Positions 1 through 5,221 of a DNA stretch of 5,221 nucleotides are shown in pieces; position 1 is the first letter of the stretch; each line of letters opens with the position of its first letter. The stretch comes from Anaerotignum sp. Lineage in GTDB: Bacteria; Bacillota; Clostridia; Lachnospirales; Anaerotignaceae. The position numbers and the translations under genes were made by a program. The stretch spans positions 1 to 5,221 of the forward strand of contig JAHHTV010000114.1 in the NCBI GenBank assembly GCA_020024395.1. The letters run 5' to 3'. The notes beneath the pieces were generated by a model that worked only from the letters and a program-made list of their open reading frames with translations, was not told the origin of the DNA and made no database searches.

Positions 1-1218
1 AAACCATGTGCTTCTTGCATAATAAATCAAAGGTGTGTCACATCTCCAACAGAATGGATAGTTATGTTCAAAAGGCAATGCCGCAAACAAAGACCCATTT
101 TCTTCCATATATTTCAGTATTTCAGGGTCAGCATCTTTGACAAACATACCTGCAAAGGGGCCTGCTTCTTGTGTCATATTACCACTATCATCTACATACT
201 GACGGAAAGGAATATCATATGCATTACATACACGTGCATCATCTTCACCAAATGCACCTGCAGAGTGTACCACACCTGTACCGTCTGTCAATGTAACATA
301 GCTATCACAAGTAACGATAAATGCTTTAGGGTCATTTTCCAAGAATGGGAACAATGGTTCATAACGCATATATTCCAAATCTTTGCCTTTCATGGTTTCC
401 AAAACTTCGTAATTGCCTTCACCCAACACATTATCAAGCAAAGCCTGTGCCATGATTGCCACAAAATCCTGATATTTTACTTTTGCATATGTTTCGTCAG
501 GGTTAACAGTCAAAGCGATATTAGAAGGCAATGTCCAAGGGGTTGTTGTCCAAGCCAAGAAATATTCATTGTCTTTGCCTTCCACTTTGAATTTTGCGAT
601 TGCAGATGTTTCTTTGACATCTTTATAACCTTGTGCCACTTCATGAGAAGAAAGTGCAGTACCACAACGAGGGCAATAAGGCACAACTTTATGTCCTTTG
701 TAAAGCAAATCTTTATCCCAGATTTGTTTCAATGCCCACCATACAGACTCAATATATTCATTATGATATGTTACATAAGGGTGTTCCATATCTGCCCAGA
801 ATCCCACACGGTCACTCATTTCATGCCATTCTTTTTCATAAGTCCATACGCTTTCTTTACATTTTTGTATGAAAGGCTCCACACCATATTTTTCAATCTG
901 TGGTTTGCCGTCCAAACCAAGGACTTTTTCCACTTCCAATTCTACAGGCAGACCATGTGTGTCCCAGCCTGCTTTTCTCAAAACTTTATAACCTTTCATG
1001 GTTTTATAACGAGGGATAATATCTTTCACGGCTCTTGTCAAGATATGCCCGATGTGTGGTTTGCCGTTTGCGGTTGGAGGGCCATCATAAAATGTAAATA
1101 CGGGAGCACCTTCTCTTTCTTTGATACTTTTCCCGAAAATATCGTGTTCCTGCCAAAATTTTTCTGTTGCTACTTCTCTTTCCACAAAGTTCAAATTGGT
1201 TGGGACTTTGTCGTACAT
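1..1218 (-). CDS. ileS: Isoleucyl-tRNA synthetase, type 2 (N-terminal 406 codons; 3' part outside window)
   Basis: Class I aminoacyl-tRNA synthetase that joins isoleucine to tRNA-Ile in the cytoplasm, using ATP, and hydrolyses mischarged Val-tRNA-Ile. The minus strand reads openly from an ATG at 1216-1218 to the window edge. Visible landmarks are FYDGPPTANGKPHIGH with the ATP-binding HIGH motif at residues 55-58 (DNA 1045-1056), then GWDTHGLP, a CPRCG stretch followed by LSSHEVAQGYKD, the editing-domain entry WTTTPWTLPSN (from about residue 223), the editing motif TDGTGVVH (His318) through GEDD (Asp327), and WRCDTPLIYYARSTWF at the edge. This motif set matches the eukaryote-like type 2 enzymes (Thermus IleRS-like), not the E. 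coli type. Family members run to about 1,040 residues, so roughly 39% is present; the KMSKS loop and anticodon-binding domain are missing. The start is fixed by AAGGAGGT at 1226-1233, seven bases upstream. Expression is controlled by the T-box leader immediately upstream. Identity is very secure. Confidence 0.97.
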   Translation of the reverse strand, partial: MYDKVPTNLNFVEREVATEKFWQEHDIFGKSIKEREGAPVFTFYDGPPTANGKPHIGHILTRAVKDIIPRYKTMKGYKVLRKAGWDTHGLPVELEVEKVLGLDGKPQIEKYGVEPFIQKCKESVWTYEKEWHEMSDRVGFWADMEHPYVTYHNEYIESVWWALKQIWDKDLLYKGHKVVPYCPRCGTALSSHEVAQGYKDVKETSAIAKFKVEGKDNEYFLAWTTTPWTLPSNIALTVNPDETYAKVKYQDFVAIMAQALLDNVLGEGNYEVLETMKGKDLEYMRYEPLFPFLENDPKAFIVTCDSYVTLTDGTGVVHSAGAFGEDDARVCNAYDIPFRQYVDDSGNMTQEAGPFAGMFVKDADPEILKYMEENGSLFAALPFEHNYPFCWRCDTPLIYYARSTWF

Positions 1219-1225
1219 GGGTATT

Positions 1226-1233
1226 ACCTCCTT
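1226..1233 (-). promoter_or_regulatory. Ribosome binding site of ileS
   Basis: On the minus strand this reads AAGGAGGT, a perfect eight-base match to the anti-Shine-Dalgarno sequence, seven bases before the ATG. It lies beyond the T-box terminator, so it is transcribed only when the terminator is bypassed. It also settles the choice of ileS start codon. Confidence 0.9.
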
Positions 1234-1267
1234 CTTGATATACAAGTCAAATTTTTCTGAAATTTCA

Positions 1268-1304
1268 TCAAAAAAACCCATCCGCCACAACAGGACGAAT
1301 GGGT
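1268..1304 (-). terminator. Conditional terminator of the ileS T-box leader
   Basis: On the minus strand, ACCCATTCGTCC (1304-1293) pairs with the downstream GGCGGATGGGT (1286-1276) in an approximately 11 bp stem with G-U wobbles and a loop of about seven bases. Seven Ts (1276-1270) follow. The 5' arm contains CGTCCTG, the strand the T-box element needs for the antiterminator, so the two structures exclude each other as in classical T-box leaders. Confidence 0.92.
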
Positions 1305-1537
1305 TCGCGATACCACCTGATTTGACGGCAAAAAGCCGTCCAACTCATTGCACCACCTATGATGATGCGTTCCCTTAACGCGGGATACGACAGAGCCTAC
1401 TGGTCAAGTGTTCGGTCTGCCACTCAGGAGTGATATTCCACCATTTTCTTGCGTTGGGATTTCACCATGCCCCAACTCTCTTTGGCATAAACGAAAGAGG
1501 TGTACTGTCTCCGTCAAAGTGTTTTTTCGATTTCATG
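1268..1537 (-). ncRNA. T-box riboswitch leader (tRNA-Ile sensing) upstream of ileS
   Basis: This leader RNA senses uncharged tRNA-Ile and lets transcription continue into ileS when isoleucine charging falls. Reading the minus strand 5' to 3', Stem I begins near GACGGAGACAGTA, with the loop-E AGTA at 1506-1503. A lower helix pairs TCTTTCG (1498-1492) with CGCAAGA (1453-1447) around one mismatch. The distal part carries AGAGAG and a GTTGGG/CCCAAC hairpin (1476-1471 with 1458-1453) whose loop contains GGTGAAA. The specifier is ATC (1434-1432) inside GGAATATCACTCC, an isoleucine codon followed by A. Further hairpins follow at about 1373-1355 and 1342-1322. The T-box element is CAGGTGGTATCGCG (1319-1306); its TGGT can pair with the ACCA 3' end of tRNA-Ile. 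Antiterminator pairing (CAGG with CCTG, GCG with CGT) competes with the terminator. The 5' end is estimated from the promoter, not measured. Confidence 0.95.
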
Positions 1538-1543
1538 AGTGTA

Positions 1544-1572
1544 ATTATATATGCTGCAAATATGTTTGTAAA
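1544..1572 (-). promoter_or_regulatory. Sigma-A-type promoter for the T-box leader and ileS
   Basis: On the minus strand there is a -35 box TTTACA (1572-1567, five of six to TTGACA), exactly 17 bases of spacer, and a perfect -10 box TATAAT (1549-1544). Transcription is predicted to start near 1537, just upstream of the first recognisable T-box Stem I sequence, which supports the call. No experimental start site is available. Confidence 0.85.
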
Positions 1573-1612
1573 GTCTTTTTTGTATTTTTTTTCAAACTTT
1601 TTACAAGTATGT

Positions 1613-1635
1613 TGTATACCGTCAAACAGTATACA
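1613..1635. repeat. Dyad TGTATAC-N9-GTATACA, possible operator
   Basis: Two perfect seven-base inverted arms (1613-1619 and 1629-1635) flank a nine-base spacer; the GTATAC core of each arm is itself a palindrome. The arms recur 16 bases apart, a spacing compatible with a dimeric or tandem-bound regulator. The site lies about 40 bp upstream of the ileS -35 box and about 70 bp upstream of the pncB -35 box, so it could serve either gene. I do not recognise the regulator, and a chance occurrence in A/T-rich DNA is possible. Confidence 0.4.
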
Positions 1636-1664
1636 TAAAATGCCATATTTGCTATGATTTTTTT

Positions 1665-1695
1665 ATGGTTTTGTGCGAAAATACCGAAAAACCAT
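1665..1695. repeat. Dyad ATGGTTTT-N15-AAAACCAT upstream of the pncB promoter
   Basis: Perfect eight-base inverted arms lie at 1665-1672 and 1688-1695, separated by 15 bases. The right arm ends eight bases before the putative pncB -35 box, a common position for an activator or repressor site. The long spacer and lack of a following T-run that would suit a terminator argue against a terminator on the plus strand. No known operator is assigned; NAD-metabolism regulators such as NiaR or NrtR are conceivable from gene context only. Confidence 0.35.
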
Positions 1696-1703
1696 TCAAA
1701 AAT

Positions 1704-1732
1704 TTGCTTTTTTTGCAAACAATCTGTATAAT
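1704..1732 (+). promoter_or_regulatory. Putative promoter of pncB
   Basis: A perfect -10 box TATAAT lies at 1727-1732. A weak -35 candidate TTGCTT (1704-1709) is 17 bases upstream. Initiation would be near 1739, giving a 5' leader of about 45 bases. The -35 region and spacer are covered by a small inverted repeat, TTTGC-T7-GCAAA (1703-1719). The poor -35 hints that an activator may be needed, but this is inference. Confidence 0.65.
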
Positions 1733-1783
1733 GTAATACAGCTATAAAAATTTATTACTCTCAGAACAGCAAAGGAGATTAAA

Positions 1784-3238
1784 ATGGAAGGTAGAGAATT
1801 GGCGCTGTTGACGGATTTATACCAATTAACCATGATGCAGGGCTATTTTGAAACAGGTACACACAAAAGACAAGTTGTATTTGATTTATTTTACAGAAAA
1901 AATCCCAGCGGCAACGGCTATGCCATTGCGGCAGGATTGGAACAAGCAATGGCATATCTTAGAAATCTTTATTTTACAAAAGAAGATATCGCCTATGTAG
2001 AAAGTCTTGGATTGTTTCGGGAAGATTTTATCGACTACTTGAAAACATTTCGTTTCACAGGTACGGTTCATGCCATTCCCGAAGGAACCGTTGTATTTCC
2101 ACAAGAACCTTTGATACGTGTACAAGCACCCATCGCACAGGCACAGCTGATTGAAACAGCACTTTTGAATATCATCAATCATCAAAGCTTGATTGCCACA
2201 AAAGCAGCAAGAGTGGTTTGGGCAGCACAAGGCGACCCTGTATTGGAATTTGGTCTACGCCGTGCACAAGGTCCTGATGCAGGTATATTCGGTGCCAGAG
2301 CGGCAGTCATTGGCGGTTGTAGTGCCACAAGCAATGTATTAACCGGAAAATTGTTTGATGTTCCTGTAAAAGGTACCCATGCACATAGCTGGGTGATGAG
2401 TTTTGCTGATGAATTAACCGCTTTTCGGGAATATGCACGTTTGTTCCCTGATGCGTGTGTCCTTTTGGTGGACACATACAACACATTAGAATCTGGCGTA
2501 CCCAATGCCATAAAAGTATTCCAAGAAATGAAACAAAATGGTATTCCTTTGCGAAATTATGGTATTCGTTTGGATAGTGGTGACTTGGCATATTTATCTA
2601 AAAAAGCAAAAGAAATGTTAGATGCAGCTGGATTTTCCGATGCAGTTATCAGTGCTTCCAGCGATTTGGATGAAAACCTCATTGCCAGCTTAAAACTGCA
2701 AGGGGCTAAAATCAGCCTTTGGGGCGTTGGTACAAAATTGATTACTTGTGATGATTGCCCTGCATTCGGCGGCGTATACAAATTGGCAGCAGAAGAAGGC
2801 AATGACGGTAATTTTATTCCAAAAATTAAACTTTCCAACAACCCTGCAAAAGTCACAAATCCAGGTATCAAAAAAGTGTTCCGTATTTATGACAAAGTCA
2901 CAGGCAAAATCAAAGCCGATTTGATTGCTTTGGACAATGAAACCATAGACGAAAACGAAACGCTCGAAATTCACGACAGCAATGCAAAATGGAAAAATAT
3001 GCGTCTGCTTGGCGGCACTTATCGTATCAGAGAACTTTTGGTACCAATATTTATAGACGGAAAACAGGTATACAAAAGCCCAAAAACAATGGATATTCAA
3101 GCATATTGCAATAAAGAAAAAACATCTCTTTGGGACGAACATTTACGCTTAAACAATCCACATATTGTGCCTGTGGATTTATCTGAAAAACTCATGGATT
3201 TGAAAACAAGACTCATTGATGAAATGAGCAAACCTTGA
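1784..3238 (+). CDS. pncB: Nicotinate phosphoribosyltransferase
   Basis: Cytoplasmic enzyme of the Preiss-Handler NAD salvage route: it converts nicotinate and PRPP to nicotinate mononucleotide, coupled to ATP hydrolysis (EC 6.3.4.21). The 484-residue product has the usual length of the bacterial family. Landmarks in order are the N-terminal LLTDLYQLTMMQGYF (residues 8-22), EFGLRRAQGPDAG (155-167), GTHAHSW (197-203) carrying the histidine region associated with enzyme phosphorylation, the phosphoribosyl-site motif RLDSGDLA (262-269), GVGTK (314-318) and the family signature LSNNPAKVTNPG (350-361). The reading frame is intact, with no missing core motif. The start is supported by AAAGGAG at 1771-1777, six bases before the ATG, and by the N-terminus matching the family start. 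It is transcribed divergently from ileS and convergently with fbp, so it appears monocistronic, ending in a terminator directly after its stop codon. It could only be confused with the related nicotinamide phosphoribosyltransferases, whose motifs differ. Confidence 0.96.
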   Translation: MEGRELALLTDLYQLTMMQGYFETGTHKRQVVFDLFYRKNPSGNGYAIAAGLEQAMAYLRNLYFTKEDIAYVESLGLFREDFIDYLKTFRFTGTVHAIPEGTVVFPQEPLIRVQAPIAQAQLIETALLNIINHQSLIATKAARVVWAAQGDPVLEFGLRRAQGPDAGIFGARAAVIGGCSATSNVLTGKLFDVPVKGTHAHSWVMSFADELTAFREYARLFPDACVLLVDTYNTLESGVPNAIKVFQEMKQNGIPLRNYGIRLDSGDLAYLSKKAKEMLDAAGFSDAVISASSDLDENLIASLKLQGAKISLWGVGTKLITCDDCPAFGGVYKLAAEEGNDGNFIPKIKLSNNPAKVTNPGIKKVFRIYDKVTGKIKADLIALDNETIDENETLEIHDSNAKWKNMRLLGGTYRIRELLVPIFIDGKQVYKSPKTMDIQAYCNKEKTSLWDEHLRLNNPHIVPVDLSEKLMDLKTRLIDEMSKP

Positions 3239-3240
3239 TT

Positions 3241-3275
3241 AAAAAAAGCCTGCAAACGCAGGCTTTTCTTTTTAT
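3241..3275. terminator. Bidirectional intrinsic terminator between pncB and fbp
   Basis: AAAAGCCTGC (3244-3253) and GCAGGCTTTT (3258-3267) form a perfect 10 bp stem around an AAAC loop. On the plus strand it is followed by a T-rich tail (3264-3279) and ends pncB transcripts. On the minus strand the run of seven As at 3241-3247 becomes a U-tract and ends fbp transcripts. It begins two bases after the pncB stop codon, and its right-hand tail overlaps the fbp stop codon. Confidence 0.92.
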
Positions 3276-5212
3276 TTTTCTTTTATCATACCATTTTGAT
3301 ATGCATACAGCAATTTTTCCAATTCTTCAATACTTTCTTGCAAATTTTTTCCAATATCTGTATCACGCACCAATATACGGTCTTGTGTATACTGCAATGC
3401 TACTGTTGAGGACAGTATATCTTTTTCTTGTGCAATGGCAACTTCTGTGGATACAAATGGTTCATGGCTAACCAATACCATACCATGTGAATTGTAAATC
3501 AATGTATACCCTGCAATACCTGTCACTTTTTGATATGCTTTTGCAAAACCGCCATCAATGACAAACAATTTGCCATTTGCTTTTATGGGGCTTTCGCCTT
3601 TTGACACTTTCACAGGTACATGTCCATTGATGATATGAGATGTTTCTGGGTCAAGCCCAAACGCTTCCAAAACATAACGACAAATATGCTCCTCATTTCG
3701 CAAACGATAATATGGATTTGTAACTTCTTTGTGTGTGGTTTTGTCATCAATGAAATACCGTTCAAATGTTGTCATTTTCTTTTTGCCGAACAATGGAGAG
3801 TCCTCCCCACACCATAAATACCATATGATGTCCATACATTCTCTTTTTGCTTGAGAATGTGGCTTATTGAAATATGCTTCTCTTGTGGTACGTTCCACAG
3901 CGTCTAAATATGCTTTGCCTTTATATTGTTTGCCACGAAATGTCACCGTTTTCAATGTACCATCTTCATTCATAGGAATACCGCCATGGAACAGCAAATT
4001 GGAATTGAATATCGTATACATACTGCCTTTGCTGTAAAGCACACGTATATGTTCTTGCAATTTTTCACTGTTGACAAAAGAAGATTTGACTTTGTCCATC
4101 ACTTCTTGTTCTTCTGGTGTCAATGCATAAGGGTCTTTGGGGTCAATGGTCGGAAAATGCATATCATTCATCGCATATTCTTTGCCTTCTATGAGAATGG
4201 TTCCTTTTTCAAAATTGATTTTATCCAACAATAACCGATTTTCCATATGAAATTCTGGGTGGCGTTTGATAATTTGTGCTTCCATTTTCCATTGCAGTAT
4301 AGAAATGGCTTTATGCATTTTTGCAATCAACTGAAAATCTTTATCGCTCAATGCACCCTCTGTACCTTTTGGTGCAAATTGTGTGCAAGGGTCATCGGCA
4401 TAACAATCCATAGCAAATGTCGCTAACGGAATTAAGTTGATTCCATAATCTTCTTCTATGGTATCCAAATTTGCATAACGTGTTTGTATACGCAATACAT
4501 TGCATATCAAAGCTTGACAACCTGCGGCGGCACCCATCCAGGCAATGTCATGGTTGCCCCATTGTATATCCACAGAATGATAATTTGCCAGTATATCCAT
4601 AATACCTGCAGCATTGGGACCTCTGTCATAAATATCGCCAATCACGTGCAATGTATCAATGGCAAGGCGTTGTATCAAATGGCACAATGCCGCAATAAAA
4701 CGGTCTGCCTGTTCCAAATCAATGATTGTGCTGATGATTTCACTGTAATACATTTCTTTGTCACGGTTGACATTTGCTTCATGTAACAATTCTTCCAATA
4801 TGTAAGCAAATTCTTTTGGCAATGCTTTTCTCACTTTAGAACGTGTATATTTTGATGCAACCACTTTACAAATCGTTACCAAACGGTGCAGTGTAATTTT
4901 ATACCAATCCTGTAAATCTTCTTCTGTTTCTGCCATTTGTTCCAATTTTTGCTCTGGATAATAAATCAATGTTGCCAATGCTTTTTTTTCGCTTTCTCGC
5001 AAACTCGTACCAAAAATTGCACTAATATGATTTTTGATAACCCCTGATGCATTACGCAGCACATGGCTGAATGACTCCACTTCTCCATGAATATCAGAAA
5101 CAAAATGTTCTGTTCCTTTTGGCAAATTCAATATGGCTTTTAAGTTCATAATTTCTGTTGCGGTACTGTTGATATTTTGATACTGTTGTGACAACAGTTG
5201 TAAATACTTCAT
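3272..5212 (-). CDS. fbp: Fructose-1,6-bisphosphatase, class III
   Basis: Gluconeogenic phosphatase that converts fructose 1,6-bisphosphate to fructose 6-phosphate and phosphate (EC 3.1.3.11) in the cytoplasm. The 646-residue product has the length typical of the Firmicute class III family (about 640-670) and is unrelated to the class I Fbp and class II GlpX enzymes. It carries the metallophosphoesterase motif series: SDIHGE (39-44, metal ligands Asp40 and His42), GDIYDRGP (192-199), WGNHD (218-222), LLFHGGIP (406-413) and INGHVPVK (528-535), then DGGFAKAYQ (553-561). The B. subtilis homologue needs manganese and is activated by phosphoenolpyruvate; that is family knowledge, not visible here. 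The ATG at 5210-5212 is nine bases from the window edge. The last three bases read GAG on the minus strand, six bases from the ATG, consistent with the end of a GGAG ribosome binding site cut by the edge. The promoter lies outside, so a preceding operon gene cannot be excluded. Confidence 0.96.
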   Translation of the reverse strand: MKYLQLLSQQYQNINSTATEIMNLKAILNLPKGTEHFVSDIHGEVESFSHVLRNASGVIKNHISAIFGTSLRESEKKALATLIYYPEQKLEQMAETEEDLQDWYKITLHRLVTICKVVASKYTRSKVRKALPKEFAYILEELLHEANVNRDKEMYYSEIISTIIDLEQADRFIAALCHLIQRLAIDTLHVIGDIYDRGPNAAGIMDILANYHSVDIQWGNHDIAWMGAAAGCQALICNVLRIQTRYANLDTIEEDYGINLIPLATFAMDCYADDPCTQFAPKGTEGALSDKDFQLIAKMHKAISILQWKMEAQIIKRHPEFHMENRLLLDKINFEKGTILIEGKEYAMNDMHFPTIDPKDPYALTPEEQEVMDKVKSSFVNSEKLQEHIRVLYSKGSMYTIFNSNLLFHGGIPMNEDGTLKTVTFRGKQYKGKAYLDAVERTTREAYFNKPHSQAKRECMDIIWYLWCGEDSPLFGKKKMTTFERYFIDDKTTHKEVTNPYYRLRNEEHICRYVLEAFGLDPETSHIINGHVPVKVSKGESPIKANGKLFVIDGGFAKAYQKVTGIAGYTLIYNSHGMVLVSHEPFVSTEVAIAQEKDILSSTVALQYTQDRILVRDTDIGKNLQESIEELEKLLYAYQNGMIKEK

Positions 5213-5221
5213 CTCTTGCTC

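Noticed and set aside
64..1260. A 398-codon open frame on the plus strand
   Set aside because: It is antisense to ileS, which has unmistakable family motifs. Its translation is rich in Cys, Phe, His and Ile with no recognisable domain, and it has no good ribosome binding site. The opening is a by-product of ileS codon use.
1322..1342. Perfect hairpin GACGGC-T5-GCCGTC (minus strand) as a separate terminator
   Set aside because: It has no U-tract after it and sits just upstream of the T-box element, where the variable Stem III of T-box leaders belongs, so it is treated as part of the riboswitch.
1408..1657. Two overlapping short plus-strand open frames (75-76 codons) between ileS and pncB
   Set aside because: They are antisense to the T-box leader and its promoter, lack a convincing ribosome binding site, and have compositions typical of translated non-coding A/T-rich DNA.
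1886..3142. Several minus-strand open frames of 94-150 codons within pncB
   Set aside because: They overlap one another and lie wholly inside an intact, family-conserved gene, with no motifs or translation signals of their own.
3235..4786. Plus-strand open frames of 65-102 codons within fbp
   Set aside because: They are shadows of the intact class III fructose bisphosphatase gene. The first one starts inside the pncB stop and runs through the terminator hairpin.
1..5221. A novel defence, mobile or biosynthetic system
   Set aside because: All substantial coding sequence is explained by three housekeeping genes. There are no transposase, integrase, phage, toxin or nuclease signatures, no spaced repeats, and no obvious compositional break.

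Overview
The window looks like ordinary core chromosome of a low-GC Firmicute, most likely a clostridial or lachnospiral anaerobe. Four things point that way: A/T-rich genes with strong AAGGAGG-type ribosome binding sites, a T-box riboswitch in front of an aminoacyl-tRNA synthetase gene, a eukaryote-like (type 2) isoleucyl-tRNA synthetase, and a class III fructose-1,6-bisphosphatase, a family typical of Firmicutes. The species cannot be named from this sequence alone.

Layout. Positions 1-1218 (minus strand) hold the first 406 codons of ileS; the rest of the gene lies beyond the left edge. Upstream of it, about 1268-1537 on the minus strand, is a complete tRNA-Ile T-box leader. It has an AUC specifier, a UGGU acceptor-end binding bulge, mutually exclusive antiterminator and terminator pairings, and a sigma-A-type promoter at 1544-1572. 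From about 1573 to 1703 is an A/T-rich divergent regulatory region with two dyads that could be operators. A second promoter (1704-1732) faces right and drives pncB (1784-3238, plus strand), nicotinate phosphoribosyltransferase. A strong hairpin at 3241-3275 acts as a shared bidirectional terminator between pncB and the convergent gene fbp (3272-5212, minus strand). The fbp start codon and the edge of its ribosome binding site are the last bases in the window.

The three genes belong to unrelated housekeeping processes: isoleucine charging of tRNA, NAD salvage from nicotinate, and gluconeogenesis. They are arranged divergently and then convergently, so within this window each appears to be its own transcription unit, although fbp could be the last gene of an operon entering from the right. 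No mobile element, CRISPR array, prophage, tRNA or rRNA was seen. I found no undescribed system. The items most worth a second look are the T-box leader's small departures from consensus, the unassigned dyads in the divergent promoter region, and a substitution in the editing-site loop of IleS.
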